From JANWHZ01 sp964527385 (GTDB lineage Bacteria > Patescibacteriota > Saccharimonadia > Saccharimonadales > UBA4665): a stretch of 5,035 nt of DNA. The stretch is taken from positions 1 to 5,035 of the forward strand of contig CAZGPZ010000077.1 in the NCBI GenBank assembly GCA_964527385.1, written 5' to 3'. Shown here piece by piece: positions 1 to 4,436 of the stretch (its first letter is position 1; every line of letters begins with the position of its first letter). The position numbers and the translations under genes are program-made. The notes under the pieces are model-generated. The model did not search any database, was not told the origin of the DNA, and was given only the letters and a program-made list of their open reading frames with translations.

Positions 1-33
1 GCGAAGCGAACGGCAGGTTCGTGGAGCGACTGA
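1..33 (+). CDS. possible 3' end of a + strand gene (partial)
   Basis: Reading from base 1 gives AKRTAGSWSD followed by TGA at 31-33. A strong + strand terminator lies 77 bases further on, so some + strand gene probably ends near the left edge. The short tail with an LAKR-like run reminds me of C-termini of GIY-YIG nuclease-family proteins in CPR genomes, but that is only a recollection of pattern. The other two forward frames are also open at the edge, stopping at 57-59 and 74-76, so the frame itself is uncertain. No domain can be seen in ten residues. Confidence 0.22.
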   Translation, partial: AKRTAGSWSD

Positions 34-56
34 GTCACGCAGGTGCTTGCACCGAG
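15..56 (+). repeat. diverged direct repeat, copy 1 (two-hairpin element)
   Basis: This stretch begins AGGTTCGTGGAGC and ends GGTGCTTGCACCGAG. It matches 203-244, which begins AGGTTCGGTGGAGC and ends GATGCTTGCATCGAG. Each copy can form a small GTGG/YCAC-type hairpin (here 21-24 with 35-38, one G-T pair) and a second hairpin (GGTGC 42-46 with GCACC 49-53). In the second hairpin the pair G43-C52 becomes A231-T240 in the other copy, so pairing is kept. Function is unknown. It may be a structured RNA element, a REP-like repeat, or the residue of a duplicated gene tail. Confidence 0.5.
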
Positions 57-109
57 TAACAAAGGAGCGGATATAGGGAGCGTCAGCGACCGCTGTCCTG
101 GCCCCGCAA

Positions 110-149
110 CCAAGAAAAGAGTCCCACGAATGTGGGGCTTTTTTCTTGG
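110..149 (+). terminator. strong intrinsic terminator
   Basis: The left arm CCAAGAAAAGAGTCCCAC (110-127) pairs with GTGGGGCTTTTTTCTTGG (132-149). The 18-bp stem has two G-T wobbles (119/140 and 122/137) and a 4-base loop. The T-rich right arm and the TTTT that follows fit termination of + strand transcription entering from the left edge. The reverse strand has a similar but weaker T-run, so it may also block minus-strand transcripts. Confidence 0.8.
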
Positions 150-163
150 TTTTGAGATTAGGT

Positions 164-210
164 CCGAACCTGGGACCAGCCAGCGGAGCTGGCGCAGGTC
201 CCAGGTTCGG
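164..210. repeat. perfect 14-bp inverted repeat with inner stem
   Basis: CCGAACCTGGGACC (164-177) is the exact reverse complement of GGTCCCAGGTTCGG (197-210). Between them GCCAGC (179-184) pairs with GCTGGC (188-193) around a GGA loop, giving a two-tier hairpin of 20 base pairs. No T-tract follows, so it is not an obvious terminator. Its right arm overlaps the start of repeat copy 2 (203-244). GGTTCG recalls a tRNA T-arm but no cloverleaf can be built. It could be a REP/BIME-like element, a protein-binding palindrome or part of a small RNA. Confidence 0.7.
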
Positions 211-244
211 TGGAGCAAAGCCACGCGCAGATGCTTGCATCGAG
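203..244 (+). repeat. diverged direct repeat, copy 2 (two-hairpin element)
   Basis: This is the partner of 15-56. GTGG (210-213) pairs with CCAC (221-224), and GATGC (230-234) pairs with GCATC (237-241). The wobble pair of copy 1 is a Watson-Crick pair here (213/221), and the second hairpin carries an A-T pair where copy 1 has G-C. The spacer between the hairpin arms differs in length between copies. In one frame both copies read as similar short peptides (VTQVLAPSN and HAQMLASS), so a duplicated coding tail is the main alternative to an RNA element. Confidence 0.5.
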
Positions 245-455
245 CTAGGGCATTTCAGGCCTTGGTACGACGGGTAATTCTTCTGCCCAAACCTGCTCGA
301 ACGTGGTGGGTGGCACATTTTTCTGGCTCGGCCGTGCTCATGCATTCGGTGAAGCAAGTGACAGCCGAGCGCTGCTTTGCTCAGCCGAGGGCTTAGCGGC
401 CTATATGCAATCATTGAGGTAGCGAAAAGATATGGTGAGCGTGCGAAAGAACACA
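245..455. other. intergenic stretch with no recognisable gene
   Basis: No gene is supported here. A frame open from 249 to a TAG at 420-422 gives about 57 codons with a plausible amino-acid mix, but it has no ATG and no ribosome binding site. A 7-bp inverted match (GCTCGGC 326-332 with GCCGAGC 364-370) and a repeat of GCCGAG at 384-389 are the only structure I see, and both are weak. It may be the decayed remains of a gene or a spacer upstream of the membrane-protein gene. Confidence 0.4.
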
Positions 456-484
456 GGCACACAACCGCTACGGTCAGGTATACT
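456..484 (+). promoter_or_regulatory. weak candidate promoter for the membrane-protein gene
   Basis: TATACT at 479-484 matches the -10 consensus at five of six positions. A GGCACA hexamer 17 bases upstream (456-461) is a poor -35 box, matching at three of six. Transcription would start near 491 and leave an approximately 40-base leader containing the ribosome binding site. This is suggestive only. Confidence 0.22.
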
Positions 485-516
485 ACTAGCAAGTACGTAT
501 CGGGCAATAGGGGGGT

Positions 517-523
517 AAGGAGG
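517..523 (+). promoter_or_regulatory. strong Shine-Dalgarno sequence fixing a GTG start
   Basis: AAGGAGG sits 7 bases upstream of GTG at 531-533, the optimal spacing. This supports GTG 531 as the start of the membrane protein; no ATG with a comparable site lies nearby in that frame. Confidence 0.8.
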
Positions 524-530
524 GCACGAG

Positions 531-1505
531 GTGTCAGGAGCAATAGGGAGGCAAAATATTCCAGCTGAGCAACATGCCAAGTCTTTGCTTTGGCCATCCT
601 ACCGGTTAGCATTCCTGTTCGCCGCGCTCTCGGCGATCTACCTGTACGTTGTTATTGCAACCCCATTAGAAAAGAACCAATTCAACAAGTATGCAGGGAC
701 TACCGGTCATTCGCTTGCGGTAACGCTTGTTGTATATTTGCCGTTTATCCTGGTTTGGTTTGTTGCTTTGGGCGGTTATGCTCGGTTGCGGGAATACGTC
801 CGGGCAATCAGGAAGTCGGCCGACGGTTCAGCATTCAATATGATCGCCCACGGCCTGTTTTGGATCACGCTGTGGCTGCCGATATCGGCGATTTTGGCGG
901 CCGTGACCACGCAATACTACCGCCACAATCACCAAGCGACCGCATTGCTGGTGCGGGCATCCACCTACGTCAACCTGATCGCGTTGCTTGCCGCGTTCGC
1001 GCTGGTGTACCTTGGCTCGCGCCGCCTGTTGCGGGTAGCACGCATGCCAAACAGCGTGCCTGCAATCGGCCTCGTCATATACGTCACCTTCGCGGCGTTG
1101 TATTGCTTCCTTGTTTTCCGTGACCCGGCCCGGGTGGTAGCGACGCATGGCCACCCGGTGGCTACCTATTATTTGCCGGATCCCATTATACTTGCGACGA
1201 TTGTCATTCCTCGGCTCATTAGTTGGTACTTGGGTTTGCAGGCCGCATACAATATCTATGTCTATCAGGTAAGCGTTTCGGGGAAAATTTACCGCGAGGC
1301 GTTGACAAGCCTTTCAATCGGCCTGGCTGGCGTCGTGACATTGACGGCGTTGTTCCGCAGCTTCCAAGCAGTTGCCGCCGAATTGAACAGGTTAAACATG
1401 ACGATGTTGTTATTGGTGGTCTACGGCTTGCTTGCGTGCACGTCCATTGGGTATTTGTATATCGGAAAAGGCGCAGGCAAACTGGTTCGTTTCGAAAAGC
1501 TCTAG
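531..1505 (+). CDS. polytopic membrane protein of unknown function, about 8 TM helices
   Basis: This is a 324-residue protein starting at GTG 531 behind a near-perfect ribosome binding site and ending in TAG. Hydrophobic segments suggest membrane helices at roughly residues 25-43, 61-81, 105-125, 146-162, 177-196, 217-243, 258-276 and 288-311. Basic clusters lie between helices (RLREYVRAIRK near 85-95, SRRLLRVAR near 163-171). A conserved-looking stretch is YLPDPIILATIVIPR followed by SWYLGLQAAYNIYVYQ (residues about 214-246). I recall similar multi-pass proteins with a WYLG-AAY-IY-YQ segment in CPR genomes, but I know no function for them. No transporter signature, nucleotide-binding motif or catalytic residue set is visible. 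It stands alone on the + strand, transcribed away from the left-edge terminator and converging on the pilin genes, so there is no operon context for its role. Being a real gene is near certain; its function is unknown. Confidence 0.92.
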   Translation: MSGAIGRQNIPAEQHAKSLLWPSYRLAFLFAALSAIYLYVVIATPLEKNQFNKYAGTTGHSLAVTLVVYLPFILVWFVALGGYARLREYVRAIRKSADGSAFNMIAHGLFWITLWLPISAILAAVTTQYYRHNHQATALLVRASTYVNLIALLAAFALVYLGSRRLLRVARMPNSVPAIGLVIYVTFAALYCFLVFRDPARVVATHGHPVATYYLPDPIILATIVIPRLISWYLGLQAAYNIYVYQVSVSGKIYREALTSLSIGLAGVVTLTALFRSFQAVAAELNRLNMTMLLLVVYGLLACTSIGYLYIGKGAGKLVRFEKL

Positions 1506-1518
1506 GGGCGCCATTGCA

Positions 1519-1546
1519 TTGACAAATACCGATATTTATGTATAAT
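1519..1546 (+). promoter_or_regulatory. perfect-consensus sigma70-type promoter
   Basis: TTGACA (1519-1524) and TATAAT (1541-1546) both match consensus exactly and are 16 bases apart. Transcription would begin near 1553. It lies 13 bases after the stop of the membrane-protein gene and drives a short unit closed by the terminator at 1789-1828, about 275 bases in all. Confidence 0.8.
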
Positions 1547-1582
1547 ATAGATTGTTGTGATATTCAAGCTTTAAGCGAGAAT

Positions 1583-1663
1583 ATGCAGGCATCCAGGAAG
1601 CAATTATCGGCCGTAAATGCGTTCTGGGATGAACTGTATCACAAACAAACATATAAAAACTAA
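1583..1663 (+). CDS. putative small protein, 26 aa
   Basis: The ORF starts at ATG 1583, about 30 bases after the expected transcription start of the consensus promoter, and ends in TAA 1661-1663. It begins MQASRKQLSAV and ends HKQTYKN: charged and polar, with one FWDELY patch and no membrane segment or signal peptide. The ribosome binding site is poor (AGCGAG 3 bases upstream). The frame is open back to ATG 1538, giving 41 codons, but that start overlaps the -10 box and would not lie on the transcript. I recognise no family. It shares its reading frame with the next small ORF, so the two could also be halves of one gene split by the TAA. Confidence 0.35.
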   Translation: MQASRKQLSAVNAFWDELYHKQTYKN

Positions 1664-1681
1664 AAAGTGAAGGACTGTGTA

Positions 1682-1774
1682 ATGAAGATCCCAACACTGG
1701 CGTTCGAGTATGCGTATGCAAACACATCGGACCCCAAAATATTGAAGATAGACAGGTTGCTGAACAAGCTGTAA
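1682..1774 (+). CDS. putative small protein, 30 aa
   Basis: The ORF runs from ATG 1682 to TAA 1772-1774. GAAGGA (1669-1674) lies 7 bases upstream of the ATG, a good ribosome binding site that makes this the better supported of the two short ORFs. It starts MKIPTLAFEYAYANTSDP and ends KIDRLLNKL, with an amphipathic basic C-terminal part. No family is recognised. It lies 18 bases after the 26-codon ORF, in the same frame, on the same short transcript, and is followed 14 bases later by the terminator stem. Alternatives are an RNA gene with a chance ORF, or the distal half of an interrupted gene. Confidence 0.42.
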   Translation: MKIPTLAFEYAYANTSDPKILKIDRLLNKL

Positions 1775-1788
1775 CCACATCTATCGGG

Positions 1789-1828
1789 AATACAATAATA
1801 GACCCTTCAAGGGGTCTATTATTGTATT
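1789..1828. terminator. bidirectional terminator between convergent units
   Basis: AATACAATAATAGACCC (1789-1805) is the exact reverse complement of GGGTCTATTATTGTATT (1812-1828), a 17-bp stem with a 6-base loop. The GC core is at the loop end and the outer stem is AT-rich, so both strands have a T-rich 3' arm. It follows the short + strand unit and lies 16 bases past the stop of the minus-strand pilin gene, so it can end both. Confidence 0.85.
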
Positions 1829-1843
1829 TAGTCTTGCCAGTGC

Positions 1844-2548
1844 CTAACGCGTGACGCTGATGGAGCCGCCTTCAGCGCTTGGGGCAGAGATCGTGAACCT
1901 GCCATTCGCGGCAGAAATCTCATAACCCGTATCGTATGCTGTAGTCGAACCATTGCACGGTGTTGCGCCACCGGTTGGCGCTGCAGCGTTCGGATCGGTT
2001 GGCAGGTCGGCGATGTAGGTCGGTGCCAGTGAAGGGCAGAGGTCGACGCCGGCCCGGATTGAACAGCCGGTCGCGCTGGTGATAGAACCGCTCGTATCGG
2101 TCGCGACGATGGTCGTATCAGTACCGCTGGTGACCGGGAAGGTCCCATTGTCGCCTGCTTGGCTACAACCGCTGACCGTTACCACATCGCCTGTCCCGAC
2201 AGTATTGCCCGCGGGAACCGTGAAAGTAAGAGCCGGTGTCACGAACGACGTGCCGGTCGCCGTGACGCCAGCTATGTGGGCAAGCGATGTTGCCGTGCTG
2301 GTGACATTCGCCAAGATCGACGGTGTGCTGCCATTATTAGATGATTCGTATTCGTAGATAGCGTCAAGGACCGCGCTAACGTCGGATTTGCGCTGTGTGT
2401 CGCGTGCGTCTTGGAAGTGCTTGTTCGGGTTGATAGCGATCAAGGTAATGGCCAAAAGAATAGCCAAGATACCAATCACCACGAGCAGTTCGATAAGCGT
2501 GAACCCTCGCTCGGATCTTTTGGTTGTTACAATTTGACGCATGTTCAT
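1844..2548 (-). CDS. type IV prepilin (pilin paralog A), 234 aa
   Basis: The protein is a structural or pseudo-pilin, exported, cut by prepilin peptidase and assembled into a type IV pilus. Residues 1-15 are a short basic leader ending in RSERG. Cleavage is expected after G15, before F16, with the family's Glu5 at E20. Residues 16-38 form the hydrophobic assembly helix, followed by INPNKHFQDARDTQRKSDV. The head is rich in Thr, Ser and Gly and contains VTVSGCSQAGDNGTFPVT (about 123-140). Four cysteines (128, 162, 171, 198) could form two disulfides. APTYIADLPTDP (175-186) and a TGYEI-GRFTISAPSAE tail complete the CPR-type pilin pattern. AAAGGGG lies 10 bases upstream of the chosen ATG; a second ATG two codons in is worse spaced. 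It has its own promoter and terminator, and is paralogous to the gene at 2708-3409. The family call is firm; whether it is the major pilin is not known. Confidence 0.93.
   Translation of the reverse strand: MNMRQIVTTKRSERGFTLIELLVVIGILAILLAITLIAINPNKHFQDARDTQRKSDVSAVLDAIYEYESSNNGSTPSILANVTSTATSLAHIAGVTATGTSFVTPALTFTVPAGNTVGTGDVVTVSGCSQAGDNGTFPVTSGTDTTIVATDTSGSITSATGCSIRAGVDLCPSLAPTYIADLPTDPNAAAPTGGATPCNGSTTAYDTGYEISAANGRFTISAPSAEGGSISVTR
1955..2028 (-). repeat. 74-bp block identical to 2828-2901
   Basis: This stretch of pilin A encodes the APTYIADLPTDPNAAAPTGG region and matches pilin B base for base over 74 nt, including all silent positions. Just outside the block the two genes diverge. 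Such identity implies recent duplication with later divergence elsewhere, or gene conversion. Confidence 0.95.
2418..2511 (-). repeat. 94-bp block identical to 3285-3378
   Basis: This stretch of pilin A encodes the conserved RGFTLIELL helix through NPNKH and matches pilin B over 94 nt without a single mismatch. A further 22-base match, GATTCGTATTCGTAGATAGCGT (positions 2343-2364 and 3210-3231), lies about 53 bases inside. The leader peptides and promoters on the other side are unrelated. Confidence 0.95.
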
Positions 2549-2578
2549 ATAAGCGGTGCCCCTTTATTGTTTATGCTT

Positions 2579-2607
2579 ATAATAGTTGGCTTGCGGCAGA
2601 AAATCAA
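2579..2607 (-). promoter_or_regulatory. promoter of pilin A
   Basis: On the minus strand TTGATT (2602-2607) and TATTAT (2579-2584) are separated by 17 bases, with a start expected near 2572, about 24 bases before the ATG. The site lies between the terminator of pilin B and the start of pilin A, so the two pilins can be expressed separately. Confidence 0.6.
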
Positions 2608-2656
2608 CACTTGTCACCGTTGAACGCGTAAGTGTGCATAACTTATCGCTTGGTTT

Positions 2657-2699
2657 ATATACAAAACAGCCTCCGCTAATGCGAGGCTGTTTTGTATAT
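2657..2699. terminator. intrinsic terminator after pilin B
   Basis: ATATACAAAACAGCCTC (2657-2673) pairs perfectly with GAGGCTGTTTTGTATAT (2683-2699), a 17-bp stem. It lies 8 bases beyond the pilin B stop codon. The GC core and T-rich arms fit termination of the minus-strand pilin B message; a T-run on the + strand as well makes it usable in both directions. Confidence 0.85.
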
Positions 2700-2707
2700 T
2701 TTTGTTA

Positions 2708-3409
2708 TTAGCGGGTCACGCTGATGGTTGGAGCCGGATTACCTTCCGCGCTCGGAGCGGCAACCGTGAAGCGGCCACTCGTTTGCGTAATGGTGTAGCC
2801 GGTGTCGTAAGCGGTCGTCCCCGAAGCGCACGGTGTTGCGCCACCGGTTGGCGCTGCAGCGTTCGGATCGGTTGGCAGGTCGGCGATGTAGGTCGGTGCC
2901 AAACTTGAGCACAAGTCAATTGCTGAAGTAACCTGGCAGCCCGTAGAACCGTCGACAGCGCTTCCGTTGGTAACGGTGAGTGATGTTGGCGTGCTGGCGG
3001 TGACGGGGTATGTACCGTTGCTGGCAGCGTCGCTACAGCCAGTTACCAAGACGTTGGCGCCTGAGGCAATTGTGTTGCCGGTAACAGTGAATACTTCATC
3101 AGGCGCGCCGGTAGCATCCTCGGCTGATGCCGTCAGTGCTGTTGCTTCGCCAAGTGGCATAGTCAACGTTAGGCCAGTAACGGCCGCAGGCTTGCTGCCG
3201 TTGTTAGCCGATTCGTATTCGTAGATAGCGTTCAAGATTTCCGAGACGTTCGAGGAACGCTGTGTATTCCGTGAATCTTGGAAATGCTTGTTCGGGTTGA
3301 TAGCGATCAAGGTAATGGCCAAAAGAATAGCCAAGATACCAATCACCACGAGCAGTTCGATAAGCGTGAACCCTCGCTGCAGTTTAGCTTTTGTACGCGT
3401 TATAGACAT
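2708..3409 (-). CDS. type IV prepilin (pilin paralog B), 233 aa
   Basis: This is the tandem paralog of pilin A. A 13-residue basic leader ends in LQRG, with cleavage expected after G13, before F14, and Glu5 at E18. The hydrophobic helix spans about 14-36 and is followed by INPNKHFQDSRNTQRSSNV. The head differs from that of pilin A over residues about 73-155, but retains LVTGCSDAASNGTYPVT (about 121-137) and four cysteines at equivalent places (125, 158, 167, 194). APTYIADLPTDP (171-182) and a TGYTI-GRFTVAAPSAE tail follow. AAAGGG lies 10 bases before the ATG. It has its own promoter and terminator. It sits directly downstream of the minor-pilin operon and may also receive read-through from it, as no terminator is visible between 3410 and 3504. 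Confidence 0.93.
   Translation of the reverse strand: MSITRTKAKLQRGFTLIELLVVIGILAILLAITLIAINPNKHFQDSRNTQRSSNVSEILNAIYEYESANNGSKPAAVTGLTLTMPLGEATALTASAEDATGAPDEVFTVTGNTIASGANVLVTGCSDAASNGTYPVTASTPTSLTVTNGSAVDGSTGCQVTSAIDLCSSLAPTYIADLPTDPNAAAPTGGATPCASGTTAYDTGYTITQTSGRFTVAAPSAEGNPAPTISVTR
2828..2901 (-). repeat. 74-bp block identical to 1955-2028
   Basis: This is the pilin B copy of the C-terminal conserved block. Flanking bases differ at both ends, so its limits are sharp. The distance between it and the 94-bp block is 383 nt here and 389 nt in pilin A, both in frame. Confidence 0.95.
3285..3378 (-). repeat. 94-bp block identical to 2418-2511
   Basis: This is the pilin B copy of the N-terminal helix block. 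Identity stops abruptly inside the leader-coding region (base 3379 differs from 2512) and, on the other side, at 3284, after which the genes share only scattered matches. Confidence 0.95.
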
Positions 3410-3444
3410 AATTTCCGCACCCTTTTTTATTACGTGATACTTGT

Positions 3445-3473
3445 ATGATGCTAAACATAAGCGTAATTGTCAA
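3445..3473 (-). promoter_or_regulatory. promoter of pilin B
   Basis: On the minus strand a consensus TTGACA (3468-3473) is followed after 17 bases by CATCAT (3445-3450), which matches the -10 box at four of six positions including the key A and final T. Transcription would start near 3438, leaving a leader of about 29 bases. Confidence 0.5.
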
Positions 3474-3504
3474 TTGCCTACGCTGTTAATGATAGTTGTA
3501 ATAA

Positions 3505-4056
3505 TTACGACGGGACGACACTATTGAAGTCGAGTTGGTGGCTGATGTCGTTCTGCTTAAGGATGTAATCACTGGCGGTGCGGATCGTCCGTTGGTCATT
3601 GCCGAGGTTGTACGCGGCAATGGGCGTGATCGCTGCGAGCGAGCCGGCGTTTGCGGCAGACAATGCGTTAGCGACTGCCTGATACAGGTCGGCATTGGTG
3701 GCAAACAGCCTGAGTGACGAACCTGACTGGTACGCCAAGCAAGCACGCTGTCCCGGTTCGAATGGCATGGCCGCGACGAACCCTTCCATGATGAGGTCGG
3801 GTTTGCCTGATTGGTCGAGTTCGATGGTCTTTTCAAAGACAACACTGTAATCCAGGACGATCAACAGCCGCTTGCCGTGCAGCTCGCGCTCGGCAAAGAA
3901 CTTCTGGCACAAGCTTGCTAGCTTGCCCGGCACGACGACCTCTAGGTTGTGCACGATATCGTCCGGGAAATCCAAACGCATCGACGGCAAACGCCGACCG
4001 GAAACCAGCAAGCCGCTGCGCTGCATGAATATGATCGTGTTCGGGTTGAAAAACAT
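3505..4056 (-). CDS. PilM-like pilus-associated protein, 183 aa
   Basis: The protein begins MFFNPNTIIFMQRSGLLVSG. It has the strand-rich pattern LLIVLDYSVVFEKTIELD (residues about 64-81), then EGFVAAMPFEPGQRACLAYQ, LRLFATNADLYQAV and AAITPIAAYNL. This order of short strands resembles one subdomain of the actin/RNase H-like fold of PilM, the cytoplasmic type IV pilus assembly protein. I recall comparable short proteins in CPR pilus clusters. PilM is usually about 350 residues, so at 183 it is roughly half-length, and no ATP-binding signature is obvious. No membrane helix or signal peptide is present, so it should be cytoplasmic. Its ATG shares one base with the stop of the preceding gene (TAATG), which implies translational coupling and a role in the same pilus operon. 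The PilM link is an inference; an unnamed conserved protein is the safe fallback. Confidence 0.8.
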   Translation of the reverse strand: MFFNPNTIIFMQRSGLLVSGRRLPSMRLDFPDDIVHNLEVVVPGKLASLCQKFFAERELHGKRLLIVLDYSVVFEKTIELDQSGKPDLIMEGFVAAMPFEPGQRACLAYQSGSSLRLFATNADLYQAVANALSAANAGSLAAITPIAAYNLGNDQRTIRTASDYILKQNDISHQLDFNSVVPS

Positions 4057-4436
4057 TATGGTGTCTCGCCCCAGCTGGTAATGGCCAGGATGTTATTGGT
4101 TATTGTCGCGGTCGCGGTAATAGTCCGGATGGTCGTGCCGCTGGCGCCTTTGGAAACGATGGTGTATGGCGCGGTGCCGCTTACGGTTATTGTAGCAGTC
4201 CCGTTGGCAAGCGTCACCGTCCCGCCGGCGTAAGTACTGTCCCGTTCCAGGCGCAACAGCGCTTCTTCGGCGCCCGCCTGGGCGTTTTGCAGCGCACGTT
4301 CGCCGTTCTGGTACGACACGTCGCCGCGCAAATTGATGATCACGATTGCTGTCGCGGAGGTGGCGAGGGTGATCGCCAAAAGCATGAATATGAGCAACAC
4401 GATAATAGTCTGCCCGGACTGGCGTGAGCCACTCAT
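4056..4436 (-). CDS. PilX/GspK-like minor pilin, 126 aa
   Basis: The N-terminus MSGSRQSGQTIIVLLIF resembles minor pilins of the PilX/GspK type. A short basic leader ends at G8 and a single hydrophobic helix spans about 10-35. The canonical FTxxE is replaced by QTIIV, so Glu5 is missing, as is known for GspK, the tip-initiating minor pseudopilin. A helical stretch, NAQAGAEEALLRLERD (51-66), is typical of these proteins, followed by a small Thr-rich beta domain ending TITNNILAITSWGETP. The length is short compared with PilX. The ATG overlaps the stop of the upstream minor prepilin gene (ATGA), and its stop overlaps the next start (TAATG). Cleavage after G8 before Gln is not certain. A role as tip or priming subunit of the pilus is inferred. 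Confidence 0.85.
   Translation of the reverse strand: MSGSRQSGQTIIVLLIFMLLAITLATSATAIVIINLRGDVSYQNGERALQNAQAGAEEALLRLERDSTYAGGTVTLANGTATITVSGTAPYTIVSKGASGTTIRTITATATITNNILAITSWGETP

Noticed and set aside
15..60. TGCTTGCA hairpin resembling a 16S rRNA variable-region hairpin
   Set aside because: Neighbouring conserved rRNA sequence is absent and the same hairpin recurs 190 bases later.
160..245. Possible tRNA, suggested by GGTTCG and a nearby palindrome
   Set aside because: The T-arm consensus is incomplete, and no acceptor, D or anticodon arms can be assembled on either strand.
43..396. A forward open frame of about 117 codons from a TTG at 52-54 or nearby
   Set aside because: It runs through the terminator stem and the 14-bp palindrome, has no convincing ribosome binding site and has an Arg/Trp/Ser-rich composition typical of a non-coding frame.
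828..1154. Antisense open frame inside the membrane-protein gene
   Set aside because: The forward frame is clearly coding, with a strong ribosome binding site and regular hydrophobic helices; the antisense product is a Gln/Arg-rich shadow.
1536..1778. Minus-strand open frame of about 80 codons opposite the short + strand unit
   Set aside because: It has no ribosome binding site, runs over the consensus promoter and has a Ser/His/Thr-rich composition. It would also be read from the unit's terminator side with no promoter of its own.
2079..2357. Plus-strand open frame opposite pilin A, and a similar one at 2967-3224 opposite pilin B
   Set aside because: Both are Val/Pro/Thr-rich complements of Thr- and Gly-rich pilin head codons, and their similarity only mirrors the pilin paralogy.
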